From Tricholoma matsutake (taxonomy: Eukaryota; Basidiomycota; Agaricomycetes; Agaricales; Tricholomataceae), in contig AP026550.1 in the NCBI GenBank assembly GCA_026075535.2, positions 3,100,001-3,164,000 of the forward strand: a DNA stretch of 64,000 nt, written 5' to 3'. A program made the position numbers and the translations under genes. Numbering within the stretch: position 1 is the stretch's first letter; every line of letters starts with the position of its first letter. Below are positions 24,652-37,856 of this stretch, in pieces. The notes under the pieces were generated by a model, which saw only the letters and a list, made by a program, of their open reading frames with translations, made no database searches and had not been told where the DNA came from.

Positions 24652-27600
24652 TTAGCAATGCGGGCTCCACCCTGTATGAATGATGATATGAGTGATGAGT
24701 TGCGTCGGCAAACAATTGGGAATACGAACCAGGAAAAATAAGCGCTAAATTCGTAGTGCTGGTAGCAGCTGTGACAAGCTGGTTAACAGTATATTCGACA
24801 CTCAGAGCTTTGTCGAGCTTTCGAGCAACAGAGCTTAAAGCACGGTCTGCAGCCTCTTCTGCAGAACCACTGCTCATGTCTATGCCCAAGCCGAAGCCAA
24901 AACGTCCGGTGCCAGCGGCAGTCGGGTCAGTCGGGGCTCCCCGTTGAACCCGCTGCACTTTGACTTCGCTTGCGGTCCTAGAAAAAGTTTAGATCCACAG
25001 GTGGAAAGTCTGAGTTGAATCTGGCATCATACCAGGAATGGAGGGGATCATGTTTGAACACTGCCAACACGGTCATAATGACCTCTGAGTCTTCGCGAAG
25101 AACTCGTAACGTCTCTTCTGCACAACGTTGGAAGACGCCCTTCGTTCCAGATGATCCCATACCGTCCACCATGTCTCTTGTCATACGGAAGGGCACAAGT
25201 TCCGGCACTCTCAGATATTTTCCCTTTCGGTGTGGTAAGGGGGAAGATGCTAGATATACAAATAACAGATACTCACTTGATCAAAGGCTATGCCAAGATC
25301 TATGTGGACGACTTGTCCACTGGAGTTGTCTAACAGAATATTGGAGATATGTCGATCCCCAAGCCCTAATACGTGGCCAACGATAGAGGTCGTCGCCACA
25401 CTCCTTGTGTAATTCAGCCGCTTGGCGAACCACGAAATTGGTGTTTTATGTTTTTCGGTAAAGTAATGACGCATGATGGGGCGAAATCTTCTTTGGATGA
25501 CTTCCTTGAAGTAATCTTCGATTGACTTGTTGGGTTCCTTGAAGTGACCTTTACCTGCATCTTCACGAATTTTGGTCATTCGATCAAATGCCTCCTTGAA
25601 GGACATGTCATCAGGGTGATATCTATTATATAAAACGTGAAATCAAAATGTATAGACTGGCAGACATCATACCTAGCATGTGCCGTTTTCAGCCAATTAG
25701 CCAGTGGAATTGTATTTCCAACAAATTCCAACACGCCAGCTTGTGAGTCAAGCGGAATAACTTTGTAATCACGGATGGTGAGATCGCGTCGCTTCGTTTC
25801 CCTGTCACGGCGCAGTATATTGTTGACGAGCTCGAACACCTGCTCCATGACCGCATCTTGACGAAGGTCGTCATTCCCTTTGAACTGCAGTAAATGAGCC
25901 ATGTAGATAATATGGAAGTCTTCTACAGACTAACCAGCTGCTTGGATTTCTGTCCGTGACTGTCATAACAGACGCTAATTTTTGGCAGGTTGATGCCTCC
26001 TGCAGTCTCGAAAGTCGATTCATAGCGCTCAACCCATGGACAGTCATCATATCTCATAGTAGGATCCAGAGAGAGATGATGAGTTATCACGGGTACCCGC
26101 AAATTTGATATCTTGAGAAGCAAAAGGCCCCCGGGAACGGGAAACGACTTGTGATGTTTATTCTTGTACACCTCATTTTGTGCAATCGGGTACTGTGCCC
26201 ATTGGATGCAGGCATCGCAAAGCTTTTCCACTTCGAGTACACGAGCTTGACTGACCGACTCGGTTCGAAGGCGGTCAAAGATATCCAACGCAGCGTCTTC
26301 TCGCTCTACTTGGGCAGTTGGAGGGGAATGCCGTCCGGACTGGCGTCTGTTCGAAGAGGTAGATTGTCGACCAGCTTTCAAGCAATATACTTGATAAAGA
26401 CTGTGGAAAGGATGTTCGCGACACATCCGGACGACTAGACTTTGAAGATTTTCCTGGTTTTTGAAAGTATGGCCAGTCTGGGGTTTCGAAATCCTGGCAG
26501 ATAATTGATGCTATGCTAGCGATTGAGGTGTCCGTTGGCAACCTTAGGAAAACAAAACCTACCGCTAAGAATATAAATTTCCGAGATGGAATGCGTTCCA
26601 ACGCAACCTGCACGTCATTTTGAAAGGTTGCTCCATCTTCTTCGAAGTTTGCAAACCAGAGGGAACATAACCTTATGGCTGCATCACTATCAAAAGAATC
26701 CGAGGCGTGTAGACACCTCGAATACATGTCAATTGCTTGCTTGAGAAATGTATTGCGAGCAATGTTGTGAGTTCGAAATAATTCAGTGTCCTCGTCGAAA
26801 AGTTTCCTAGCTTTGCGTTGATCTGCGTCAAGAGCCGCTCGTCTTGCTTGTGTCGGAGCCTTTAATATCTCCTGGCTGCGGCTGTCCATCTCCTGTTGTT
26901 TGCGTTCAGCATATACCTTCCATCGCGTAGCATCGGGGGAATTAAGGATCGCGTGGTATTGACGATCGGCAAAAATGGCACATTCATGGTATACGATTGC
27001 TTGCGCGCCTTGAGAACCACCTGGATCTAGTGGATCCATATCGTTCAACAGCGCTGTAGCATTCTTGAAATATTGGTCTTGAATGTCAGTAGGGTTCTTC
27101 AAGCAAGCTTCTGATGACCAGGTACCCTGGATGAGCCAAGTTAGTGGAACGGCCGTCAGAATACATCACCATGCATTCTCTTACCAGACGGGCCAGGAGA
27201 ACGGCCTTCTGGGCAGGCTCTATGGTGGCATTGGTGGACGATCTGGAGTATGGGAAGTGTTGGACAAGTCTCTCAAGCAACTGAACAGCTACTTGTTCTT
27301 CTTTCTGGCGCCAGAGAACGTTGGAAAATTCTTGCGTCACAGCAAATGACGATGATTTTTCTAGTCGTTGCGCTCTAATAACAGAGTTCAGCGCAATCTG
27401 TATCTGATTCACATCTCGGGCTGCCTCTGACAGTCGAAGGAGGCATCCCTTCTCAATGTCCATTAGACCCTGAGTAAATGGTGTGCTCAGTGTTCCTATT
27501 TGCTGACGTTCTTCATTTCGTCGCACTGATCGGAGAAGGGAGATGCGAGTGGCCATGATGTTCTCCAAATGGGAAAAGCTAACCATAAGATTTCAGCAGA

Positions 27601-30600
27601 GGCAGGCAGTATGCGTACATCACTAGAACGCACTCAAAGTCTACATTGATTTCAGTGAGCTCGCGCCATTGTTTGACATTGATGTCTTTGGATACCAGAC
27701 GTCGCTCATTCAATTCGTGTCTCCACTGTTTTATTTCACGAAGACAAAGGAGCTCTTGCACAACTTCCCGTATCTCCGCAAAATTTTCAGAACCCAGGGA
27801 TCGCAACCGCTCCATCTCATTGGCAATTGTACTTTCAATGGTGTGATCAACGGAGAAAGCATCACGCTCACGGTGAATCGCCCGCAACGCGACATACAGT
27901 GAAGAACCTGGTGATTCTTCATCTTGATCTGGAAGATCCCAGGTCTCTGTCCTCCATCCAAGTCGATAGCTGGTGCTGGGAGTGTGAGCAGTCTCTGTGA
28001 CGATGGAAGTCTGAAGAGCCTTGATTGCAAGACTGTCGAACCCAAATGAATGGAAGGACTTGACTAGGCCTTCAGCATCACTGGCTTGGGTACTACCAGC
28101 TTCAAGTGCGGCCCCATGGAATTGAAACGCTTTATCCCATTGTTTTTCATGATGGAAACGCTTGATAAGAAACTGATGGAGGTCATCGTCACTGATTCCG
28201 TAGAAGCCGTCGGGCTCATCGATATGGCGATAAATCTCGTACAAAGTCTGTTCTTCGGCCCTTGCAGTGTCCACGCCGGCATTCTTTGGATCATCCCTAG
28301 CGAGTTCCAAGAACAGAAGAGCAGTAGTGTAGGCACCATACTTAATAGCACTCCTGGCTAGAAGTGTAAAGTCGATATCGAGCCATTTGTTATAAGACAA
28401 TGCATCATGCTTGCTAAGAGGAAAATGCCGCAGATGCAAGACAACGTTCACTATTGAGCGTAGGCATAAAATGCTGGCAAAATCTGATGATAGGACCGAA
28501 GTGAAATAAGTTGACAGTAGTAAACGGTATGATTCGCCTTGAACTTTCATGTACGCCTGTTCGGCTTGCAGAACGGTATGAACAAGTACCGGTAAAATCT
28601 GTTCCGCGAAATCAGGGTTGGATTGCAGAATGGATGTCAGCTGGGCAAAAAATGTAACTTGCTCCGAAAGAATGTCGCTGAGTAACATGGTAACGTCTGC
28701 TATCCAACGCGAAAAGTCTTTCGTAGAATGGTAGAATGATTCCGGGATCAAAAGCTCTCGCATATCGCGGGAAGGTCTCTCCTTTGGGGATCGGCGATAT
28801 GCTTCAAGGTATCGCAGTTCTGCCTGATGTTCGGAGGGCCAAAGAGTGTATTGAGCTGATTCCTCAACCGCGACGGATTTGATCAAACGCAAAGTATTGT
28901 AGGCGACATGGGCTTGTTGTGCTGAATCGCCACGGAGCATAGTCAGTAGTGTTAGGGTAATGGCTTCTTGCGCTTTGTCAGTGTTTCCTGTTGGTGTGAT
29001 TGGCTGTTTCTGCAGACCACGTCTGTGTCTGCTGAGCAAGGAGCCCGAGTTAGGCAATTCGCTGTCAAAGCTATTCGTGCGACCTCTATTGAGGAAAATA
29101 AGGGCAATGAAAGCGTCGATATCTGCCTCTTGAAGTTGACTTATTGATGGCATGCATTCCTTTAAGCGCCAGAAGTCCGATTTAGCGAACCTGCCTTCGT
29201 CATAGTCTCGGGAACGCGCATGATCGTGGAGGCGACGAACTAATCTGAACTTGTTCGAAGACACACGGTGATCCTCAAGGACAGCAGAAAGGTTCTCGAC
29301 AGTAACACTTTCAGAAAGTTTAGAAAGGTATGGTGATGGATCGTGAGGCCAAGCAGGCAAGACTCTCAATATTTGACTGCTAAGTTCAGGAACTTTAGAC
29401 AAATTCAAAGCTTGAGCATCTATCCATCCAAGTAGGTCATTGCCCAAACTCGCCGTTACATCATCCAGGGAATCGGTAGCATAGTCATGAGCAAGACAAG
29501 CAATGCGAATAAGAACATTGGGAAAAGATGGATCTTTCGTCCTCGCTCCCCGATAGATATCGAAGGCCCATTCAAGAATTGACTGGGCTGATCGTGCTAG
29601 ATCAGACTGCTTGAGCAAAGAGGTAGCTCCGTGAATTAAAGTGTGCAAAAGTGTTGCATCGCTAAACTCCTCGTGATGACAGGAAATCCACAGTGAGATT
29701 GCGTTAATCAAACGCACTTGCTCATTGATTAGCGGCGAATGTTCTATTTGGGCAAAGAGTTGATGTAGGACGTGATAGGTTGTCGCCTTGGCATCGATAT
29801 TAGATAACCTGGAATGTAGCCAGCTCAAAGCCTGCAGTACAGTCTCTGCAGGAAACGTCGGTAGATTGGGCTTATGGCTATCAAAGTCTTCCGTTCGACG
29901 ATATCTAGCCAACGCTTGAAACGTCTGTGGTCTTCTGCTATTGTTGTCAACCGACCGCAGGGCGTCAACGATAGGACCGGCATCGGAGAAATCCTGATCG
30001 CCAAGCGTGCGAAGGATAAACGCAACGATGTCGTCCATATTCTGCTTAAGATAAACTTCGAATTCGTTCCCACCAAATGTCCCTTCCTTCAAGAACTGTT
30101 CCATCGCTTCGGTATGCCCATCGTGTTCGTCAATCCAAGTGACGATCTGGTAACCCAAGATGTCACCAAAACACTCCCGAAGGCCATCCTCAATCGACAT
30201 TTGAAGAACCTTACAGTGTCCTTCGAACAACTTCTGGCCCCCATTCCAGATGTTTGTAGGTGTAAATGAGCTAAAAGTGGATTGCGCACATTCTTTGCGA
30301 TCGTGGTATCCAAGGATGTGGGGCGGAAATCTCAAGAAGTCCGAATCTGCTTGGCGAATAGAATAGGCCAATTGAGAGGCATATGATTCGAAAAGCAATG
30401 AGAACCGCTCTAGTCCCATCCTTTCTGACACCCCGCGCAGGATACACTCAATATGGCGAGAGTAGATAGGACTGTGGATGCAGGTCTCTAATAAGTGCCA
30501 ATACGGCCCACGCCTCACAGTCGAGCTAACGACCATGATGTTACCGAGAGAGAGCATGCGAGTAAGCATGCGCTCGTAGCTGGAAATGGATGTCAACGAG

Positions 30601-33600
30601 GAAGATATCATGATACAATGGAGTGCGTACTTGTCGAGATCCACTGTATACCATTGCTTAATTGAATCGTACAAGGTGAGAGCTGAGCGCCCCACGCGAC
30701 GTGCGACAGCGAACAACCGAGCATTAATCACCGCAACACGGAAACGAACTCGTATGTCTTCATCGGAGGTCATCATGGGAAGTAGAGAATCGGGTAAATG
30801 TTCTGTATCCTCATCATCTGTCCCTGACCAAACAGATTGATCTGGGTCCTTGGCAAGATATCGGTCCAAAAATCGGGCAAGAAAGTCTCGCACAAACCAG
30901 TCTTTAATCTTCTGCTTCTTGAGCGCACCAAACAGCCAGTCACAAAAATTCCGAACTTTTCCTAGAACTTCGCCCATCACTATTTGCCCAGATGCCCATG
31001 TGTCCAACGTCGAATCGAGGAATTGTGCAGCGAGTAATTGAGCACGTCTACTTCTAGCATACTCGTATAGCTGGAGAAGGTTACCGAGCTCATCCAAGAA
31101 GTTGTCGAGATTCTTGACGCTCAGATTGACAAATCCCTGGCGCGTTTTCTGGAGAAGGATGGGGCATACCAAGATAAAGACTGAGGGCCGAGATTCCGCA
31201 CAGCTCAACACCACTTCTGTCAAAGACTTGTCTCGCGTTGCCTCTCCCGAGGCTGACTGCAAGGCAGGACCAACTGTAAGAAATGCAATGCATGTTTCCA
31301 GAACGATGCAGTTGAAATACGAGGCGTCACGATCCTCACTCACGTCCGAAGACTGCCTAGTAGTCGTAGTGCGGATAGGACCGAAACCGTCGTTGTCTAC
31401 TGCACTTGTTTGACCAGCAGCGAAAACAGAAGATTCTGCACCCAACATGGCTCGTAAAACACCCCGCAGCATACTGGTCACAGTATTGAAAGCATCTTGA
31501 ACCTGAAGAAACTCAGAAAGGGAACTTATTACATGGCAGACCTACGCACGTCGGCATTTTGCCAGATAATTCGCAGGAAGTCCATTCTCATTGCGGTCAA
31601 GATGGCGTCCTTGTTTTCCCGATTGGAAGTCAGGCATTTTAGCGTATGCGCCTTAATGCCGGACCCAACATCTGGAGGTAACATGGCATCCCATCCATCT
31701 CCGCCATTAATTTCATTGCCGGTCGATATGAGGGGGTCAAGCCCAAGTAAAATCAATGCCTTCTCCCCAGCAGTCCATCGTGGATCCGCTAACAGTGCTG
31801 TCACAATGTTTACCAGCTTGCACGCACATTGCACGACCCGACGATTTGCCTGCGTGCCGTTTAGAATGAGGGCGGACTCGAAAGACAGTGCCGTTATGGC
31901 AACATCTAAAGAAAGACGTGCTTTTTCCGCTGTTGCATGAGCTGTATTATCCTCCCAGTCGCAAAGCAAGGCTTCTAAGGATTTGAGCAAGAAGGTAGAA
32001 ACCTTCCGTTCACGGCCCCGGGGTTGGATAAGCAGCTTGGCGCTTGCGGAACGATCATAGCTCCCTGTCCCGATCGGCGTCGAGACCTTCACCGCCTGCG
32101 TAGGTTTGCGAAATATGGGCAACTGAGCATCCATAAGAAAGTCTCTAATGACCTTCGTTTTCGCCTGTTCAGTTGATATGTCTGAAATTTGACACTGGGG
32201 GAGTGGCACCCGAGACACCAAATCAGTCTTCTTCGTGAGTCCACAAATGCCCTCCAGAAGCAACAGGATGTCCTTGACCAGATATAAGGACATTCTCCTG
32301 ACCATGTTGACCACCTTCCAGGAATCCACTAACCAACTTAGGACTTTCTCTTCCAAGTGCATTCGATAGAGCCGCATGTCCTGACTGGCTGCATGCATGC
32401 ATTGTGCGAGGAATGCACAGACAGAATCATACGGGTATGCAGGTCCTTGAACATCCAAGTCTTTGCCGAGGGTTTCGATTTCCAATAGCACCCGCTGCGG
32501 CGATAACGGAATCCTGATAGCACTTGTTGCCTTGGAATGTGAATGAAGAAGAGAGTGTGCTGCATGGCATGCTGCGCGACAGACAATCGGTACATTAACA
32601 CGACGTATAGCATTTGTCCATATCGAATCCCAGGTCGCAAAGTCTGGCACAAGGTGTTCGGAAGTAGGTGTAAAGGCACTCTGCAACTCGAGAGAATAGC
32701 CTGACCTCGAGCTATTGGCGTATGCGATGGCAGCAAAACACAAGAATACCCATGATTGGATGACACCCTCGTCATAAGACACAAGTTGGAGAAGTGTATG
32801 GATGACATCATTCTGGAGTGCGTCATGGAGAATTAGCCAGTGACGATCAATGAAAAACAGAAGAATCTGCAAGTGATATACCCGCACGGCTGTCGTGGGT
32901 TGACCTGAAATCGATGCAAGGAGCGACGTTACCGGGCTTTCCAATTTCACGCGTTTGCCTTCAGCACGAGTGTTAGATGGGGTCGGCGGGTGCATGGACT
33001 CTGAGAGGAGGAATAACTGTAGAACATTTGTGGTTAATTTCAGAGTAAATGTTATGTAAGGGTACCTTGCTAGTGCAGTCTGCTTGGAGTTCCAAGATCG
33101 CCCATGCCAGCGCTTGGCCTTCGTCAAAATTCCAACCTGAGCGGAACGTATTCGCGACGAAGGGTCCAACCTCATCGGAGCGACTTTCAGTTTTGACCAG
33201 CTCGAGTCTTAGACAATCGAGGGATAAACAATCCACGCCCCACCTACTCTCTGCTTCTCCGTCTAGAAGGTACCAGAGCCGACCTATGCTTTCTGCACAA
33301 TCGAACGTGCCAATCGTGTCGCCAAGGTCGTTGTCGGAGATGACAAAGGGGAACAGAATACGCAACACAACGATTATCCCTTCCTTCATCCGTTTGTTCT
33401 TGGTTCCCCAGAGTCGTACTAGCCCATCCCATGAGGCGCGCGCAAACTTTTCGACAATATGCTTCTTGTTGAGCGAGAGCGTTGAAAGTGTCGAAGATAG
33501 AGCCAATAGATAATCGTGCTGAAGCGAAGTATCTGGTGGATAGATATCCAGAAATCGTTGTAGCCGTAGAAGTATAGAGGACGGTAGGTAAGGGAAAGAA

Positions 33601-34427
33601 GGGGAGAGAAGAGGTGAAGAAGGGGAGCGATATAGAACCGAAAGAAGAGACATGAATTCCACTTGTTCAAGGGACACAGGGACCTGCCGAGGAGCTTTGG
33701 GATTGCGTCCAGACTGCGATTTCATTTTCGATGACGAGGGCATCTGCGTCGCAGTGGAGTCCCTCCGACCTCTCTTTCTCGTCGATGGAAGAACTTCATC
33801 GACATCTCCCATGGGATCATCTTCCGCATACAAGTCCAGATCGTCAGCTTCCATGGCCCCAGCAGCAGAACTTCCGTCCACGGGGTCTTCCGCGAAGCGG
33901 GTCGTAATCGGGTCATTCATAATCGCATTGAATGCCAGCTCCACCATTTCGACCCAAGTTTCATCCTCCATATGTTCCAGATGGGGCGTGTACGTAACAA
34001 GACATCGCAATGCTTTGGCATAATCCAAAGCCACAGGGGCAACAAGCTTCCTCCTACGTACCATCGTTTGCAGGAAATGTTCAAATAGTGCACGTACCAC
34101 GCCTTTGTTCAGTAGATGCGCGGTTCGTTCGGTTAACCACCTAACCACGCTGGCGGCATCGGCTAATCTTCTCTCAGCATTAGCTGCAGAACTGGCGGAT
34201 TTACTGGACATTCTGTGCATGGCTTCCAGTTCAGTCCGGACTGTTTGGAACAGCGCTTGAAACACTGGTAGCCATGCTCGAGGATCACCCTTCCCGTTAA
34301 GGTTGATGTGAAAATTAGCAACAACTTTGTCTTGCGCGAAGACGGTGCGGACAGCGGAAAGACCTTCTTGTCTCTCCTTTATCTTATCGCTCCTCAAATT
34401 CTCGAGAACCGTTTTGAGATTGCTCAT
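24652..34427 (-). CDS. TEL1: TEL1/ATM checkpoint kinase (PI3K-like kinase)
   Basis: Giant Ser/Thr kinase (about 3,000 residues after removing introns) that senses DNA double-strand breaks and maintains telomeres, in the nucleus. ATG 34427: [20 protein letters not shown], the TAN motif typical of Tel1/ATM N-termini. A long HEAT-like solenoid follows (one unbroken coding stretch spans 27579-31481), then the FAT region (about 26.3-28.4 kb). The kinase core reads [31 protein letters not shown] (catalytic loop) and [11 protein letters not shown] (metal-binding DLG), then [14 protein letters not shown]. The FATC end after the last intron reads NLALIFPG then WSPHC, with TAA at 24652-24654. All key kinase motifs are intact and no in-frame damage was noticed. 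The gene is convergent with the PAK kinase. Confidence 0.95.
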
Positions 34428-35064
34428 ATCTCACTACGCTACGTCAATGTCCCATGATAGTACAGCAAGATGAACAAAACATACCAGTTTTGGTCATATG
34501 TGTCGAACCAACTCTTCACTTAAAACACAAGGTGTAACTCGAAAGACAGAACCGTTCGAGTTCGAGGACGTTCACCTCATAATCAAACTTAAGACGCGTC
34601 AAAAGCTCTCAAGCACGTGATCAGAATCGAGATATTTGGTCATATTTGCATCTCACAAAGTTATAAACTTAAAAATTTATGTAACTCCTTGGACCTTCAC
34701 TCCCATATGTTCGACTCTATACATTCCGTGGAATATGATAGCGTTTGATTCTGACTCAATTTTTCGTTCACTTTTTTCCTGGCCACTTTCTGCCCGAGCA
34801 GTGCTACAATGCCTCTATGCTGCAATCGGTTCTGGTGATGTGCCAATAGCGATGGACTCTGACTGCCTAATCATCGGTTAGATGGACGGCGCCAGAAATA
34901 CGGACTTCTGTTTAGCTGGGGTTCTTATCTTCTGTGTTGTTGTCTTACATATTCCCTCCTTTGTATGCGTCTGCTTGACGTTGGACTTTGTTCGTATCTT
35001 TACATACACCTGTTTAGAATATAATAATCGAAGTACACAACCAGTAATGCAACGAAAGTCTCGT
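34428..35064. other. Intergenic region between TEL1 start and CBS-like gene end
   Basis: About 640 bp containing the TEL1 promoter and 5' UTR and the 3' end of the CBS-like gene. No gene is recognised. Confidence 0.5.
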
Positions 35065-36662
35065 CTACTTCGGATCATGCTTCGCAGTACCGGTACCATT
35101 GATACGTGCACCATGCTGTGAGTTCACATGTCTCTCGGGAAGACTGATTGTTGCTCCTTGTAAAACCTTCGAGATTACATCTGACAGCGGAGATGGTTCG
35201 CTGTGCATTGCCATATCTAAGAACCAAGGCTTGCTCATGTAGTTGCGAATCCTGCCATAACATGACAGTTAACACAAAATTACATTGTAAGTTTGGCAAC
35301 CTCACCCATCAGGAAGCAGCACGACGACGTTCAACCCTGTCGTCTTCGCGATTTCTTGTCCTGCTTCACTCTGAAGCCATTTCAGCGCACCACTCAGTGC
35401 GCTTCCACTGCTTCCGCCTACTAGAAGCCCTTCGCTCCTCATGAGTTCTTGAACAGCAACAAACGCGTCCTCGTCTGACGTCTTTATCCAGTAATTGATA
35501 TCTGCGGGGTCGCGTGACAGGACATCAGGGACAAAATCGTATCCGATGCCCTCGACAGTGTATTGCGTGCCCTCATCGGCAGCATTGAGCTCGTTCGGTA
35601 AAGCAAGAATACTCCCTTTCTGAGGCAATCGTGAACATAAGGAAAGCGACCAAACTAGAATTGACGTACAGGATCAACACCAACGATCACACAATCCTTG
35701 TTGTGAGCCTTCTTGATAGCCCGTGAAATACCTGTGAGTGTTCCCCCTGTTCCGGCTGTTGCAATCACGACGTCAACCTTCCTGGATGAGGGTGTTGATG
35801 ACGTAGAAGGAGTTGACACGACGGAATCAATAATTTCTGGGCCTGTCATATACTCGTGTGCCAAAGGATTGTTGACCTACAGCACGAAGGATGACTACAA
35901 GTCGGTTATCAGATATGATAGACAAACATTTCGGTATTGGTCCAGAATAATACCATGTGGTATTTCACGTTCAAGTTTCTGCGCGACTCCTGCGATCGTT
36001 GAGGAATTCAGCCACGAGACTTCCCGAAATGTGATATTGCGCTCTACCTATATGACTTTCTGGAGAGTCCCAAGCAGCCTCGGTGGGAGTACGAACCACT
36101 TCGGCCCCTAGTGCACGAAGGGCGGCTTCTTTTTCCTGGAAGGTGTTACTTACTCGTCATAGGAAGTACCCAGGGCTTCTTACCAAAGACATCTTGTTAG
36201 GCATCGTTATGATGACCGAATAACCCTGATTTGTAGTATTCAGAGCAAACTCGTGTATTCCCCGTCAAGCAGCGTACTTTGATTGCGCATGCCATGGCCA
36301 GTCCAATACCTGCATTACCAAACCTCAGCCTATAGCCCTGAAAGATACCGAATGTTCAAACACACCAGTATTCCCCGAAGTCGGCTCTATAACGACACTC
36401 TTGCCAGGAATGAGTCTTCCTTCCTTCTCAGCAGCCTCCAGCATGGCTTTGGCTATTCTGTCCTTAATAGAACCGCCCGCCGACATGTACTCCACCTTCC
36501 CCACTGCCGGAACAAGGTATTAGCCTTCCACCCAGACGATTTTACTCAATATAACCCACGGAGATTGCACTTTAAGCCATGGTGTTTCGCAACTTTATCG
36601 AGCCGGATAAGAGGAGTGTGACCAACTGCACCGAGAGCGTTGTCGAGGATTTGCGTGGACAT
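35065..36662 (-). CDS. Cystathionine beta-synthase-like PLP enzyme, catalytic core only
   Basis: PLP-dependent beta-replacement enzyme that most likely condenses serine and homocysteine to cystathionine. ATG 36662: [20 protein letters not shown]. The core motifs are [14 protein letters not shown] (PLP lysine), EPTSGNTG (substrate loop), [37 protein letters not shown] (phosphate cradle), LVGGSSGSA and [19 protein letters not shown]. Several 50-60 bp introns are needed. After SKPWFLD only about 50 more residues follow before TAG at 35065, so no C-terminal Bateman (paired CBS) domain is present; the exact last exon is the least certain part. The motif set fits CBS better than O-acetylserine sulfhydrylase, but the latter is possible. 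Confidence 0.85.
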
Positions 36663-36913
36663 GATTAAGGGGTACTTTGTTTTGTCTATCGTTAACCACA
36701 CGGAGTCGGAGAAGACCGACGGAACCAGCACGGAACAGATCAACAATTCGATTTTGACACGAATCCCATATGGCGATATCTATGTAAAACGTAATTAAGC
36801 CATGGCAGGTATAATTATATGTTCCACTCACAGGGTAACCGAAAACTTAGGAATTGTCTATCTTGGTTCCTCATATCGCTTTATATTTGATAACATTTAC
36901 CCATTTCAGCGAG

Positions 36914-36998
36914 GTCCCTGTCGATTAGTGGTTAAATCATCTCGTTGTGGTTCCCTAAATGCTCCGAGAAGCCGGAAGTTCGAATCCTCCCTGGGACA
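36914..36998 (+). tRNA. tRNA-His (GTG) with a 13-nt intron
   Basis: A cloverleaf can be drawn: acceptor GTCCCTG/CTGGGAC, D-stem GATT/AATC with loop AGTGGTTA, anticodon stem TCTCG/CGAGA, loop TTGTGG-C giving anticodon GTG after removal of a 13-nt intron (36951-36963) at the canonical 37/38 position, T-arm with loop TTCGAAT, and discriminator A. The B-box (AGTTCGAATCC) is good and T-runs follow downstream. There are two weak points: a T-T mismatch at acceptor position 6-67 and one A-C mismatch in the T-stem. It could be a working gene or a slightly decayed copy. Confidence 0.8.
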
Positions 36999-37149
36999 TT
37001 ATATTTTATTTTATTTTAATCTAAACTTGACCTAAACAAGAAGGTAATGGACAACTGTACGACTCCAAGTCTTAAAGTGTCATTACTTCAAGAACATACA
37101 TAGTATTACATCGATACTCATACAAGACGTGTAGTTTAATTCACTGCGA

Positions 37150-37856
37150 CTAAAACTGCTTGAGAAAATCAGTATCCAACACCCAAGGCTTGCCCATCCA
37201 TGACAAGAGCTCCGTGTGATCTCTGTACGCATCGCCGGTATTTGGATGGATGAAGACACTGATTTCGACGCAGTCAAGAGTTCAGAGATCGCAGAGCAGG
37301 CGCGCGATCAGATGAAACATGTAATGATGTACAAGCGTTGATGAATATCAATCCGGTAAGAATCTGAGGACGTACGAGCATGGTCCGCGGTTCACGGCTA
37401 GCCAACCGAAGAGCGCGCCAGTCTGGTGAGGGGTGAACGTGTCGATCTCAAACATCGCTGTAGGATGTGGGCCTGACCGGCATTTTAAGTTACTCGCCAC
37501 GGCAATTTCCACTATAAGACTACTCACCGACTGGCTTATCCCAGAATCTACCAAACCGCAGCTACAGTATGGCTAGAAAATTTGGAATGGAAATGACTAG
37601 TGAAGAATTTTCACCTCTGGAAATTCTCGTCTGACGTTCTCATACAACTTTTGTGCGAATTTCAATTCAGACTCGTTGGATGGCACGTAGTAAACTGGGT
37701 GTGAGTAATTCAGTATATTCTTCTCCATAAGGCGTTAGAGGGAGAGTGTTCACCATGAAAATCAAATGCGTTGTGGCTAGGGTCAAAAGGGGGCAAGAAT
37801 TCATCATATGCGCGAGACCTGGCAGGGAGGACCGAGTGTGTACCCTCTATGGACAT
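37150..37856 (-). CDS. DOPA 4,5-dioxygenase-family protein
   Basis: Small protein of the DOPA-like family (ring-cleaving extradiol dioxygenases of betalain-type pathways in fungi; many members have no known substrate). The start is taken at 37856 (MSIEGTHSVLPARSRAYDEF). Exon 1 ends in DPSHNAFDFH. Later exons give VYYVPSNESELKFAQKLYE, RRFPEV-like VRREFPEV, GRFWDKPVG, GPHPTAMFEIDTFTPHQTGA with the metal-binding His, GWLAVNRGPCS, then VLVHPNTGD-type sequence and a C-terminus LDTDFLKQF with TAG at 37150. Five or so short introns. An upstream in-frame Met (37937) is less likely. A decayed relative lies 2 kb away. Confidence 0.8.

Noticed and set aside
27646..28361. Plus-strand ORFs across TEL1
   Set aside because: Antisense of the long TEL1 exon, which carries clear FAT-region coding.
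34636..35121. Short ORFs between TEL1 and the CBS-like gene
   Set aside because: No domain, hydrophobic AT-driven composition, and they overlap expected UTRs.
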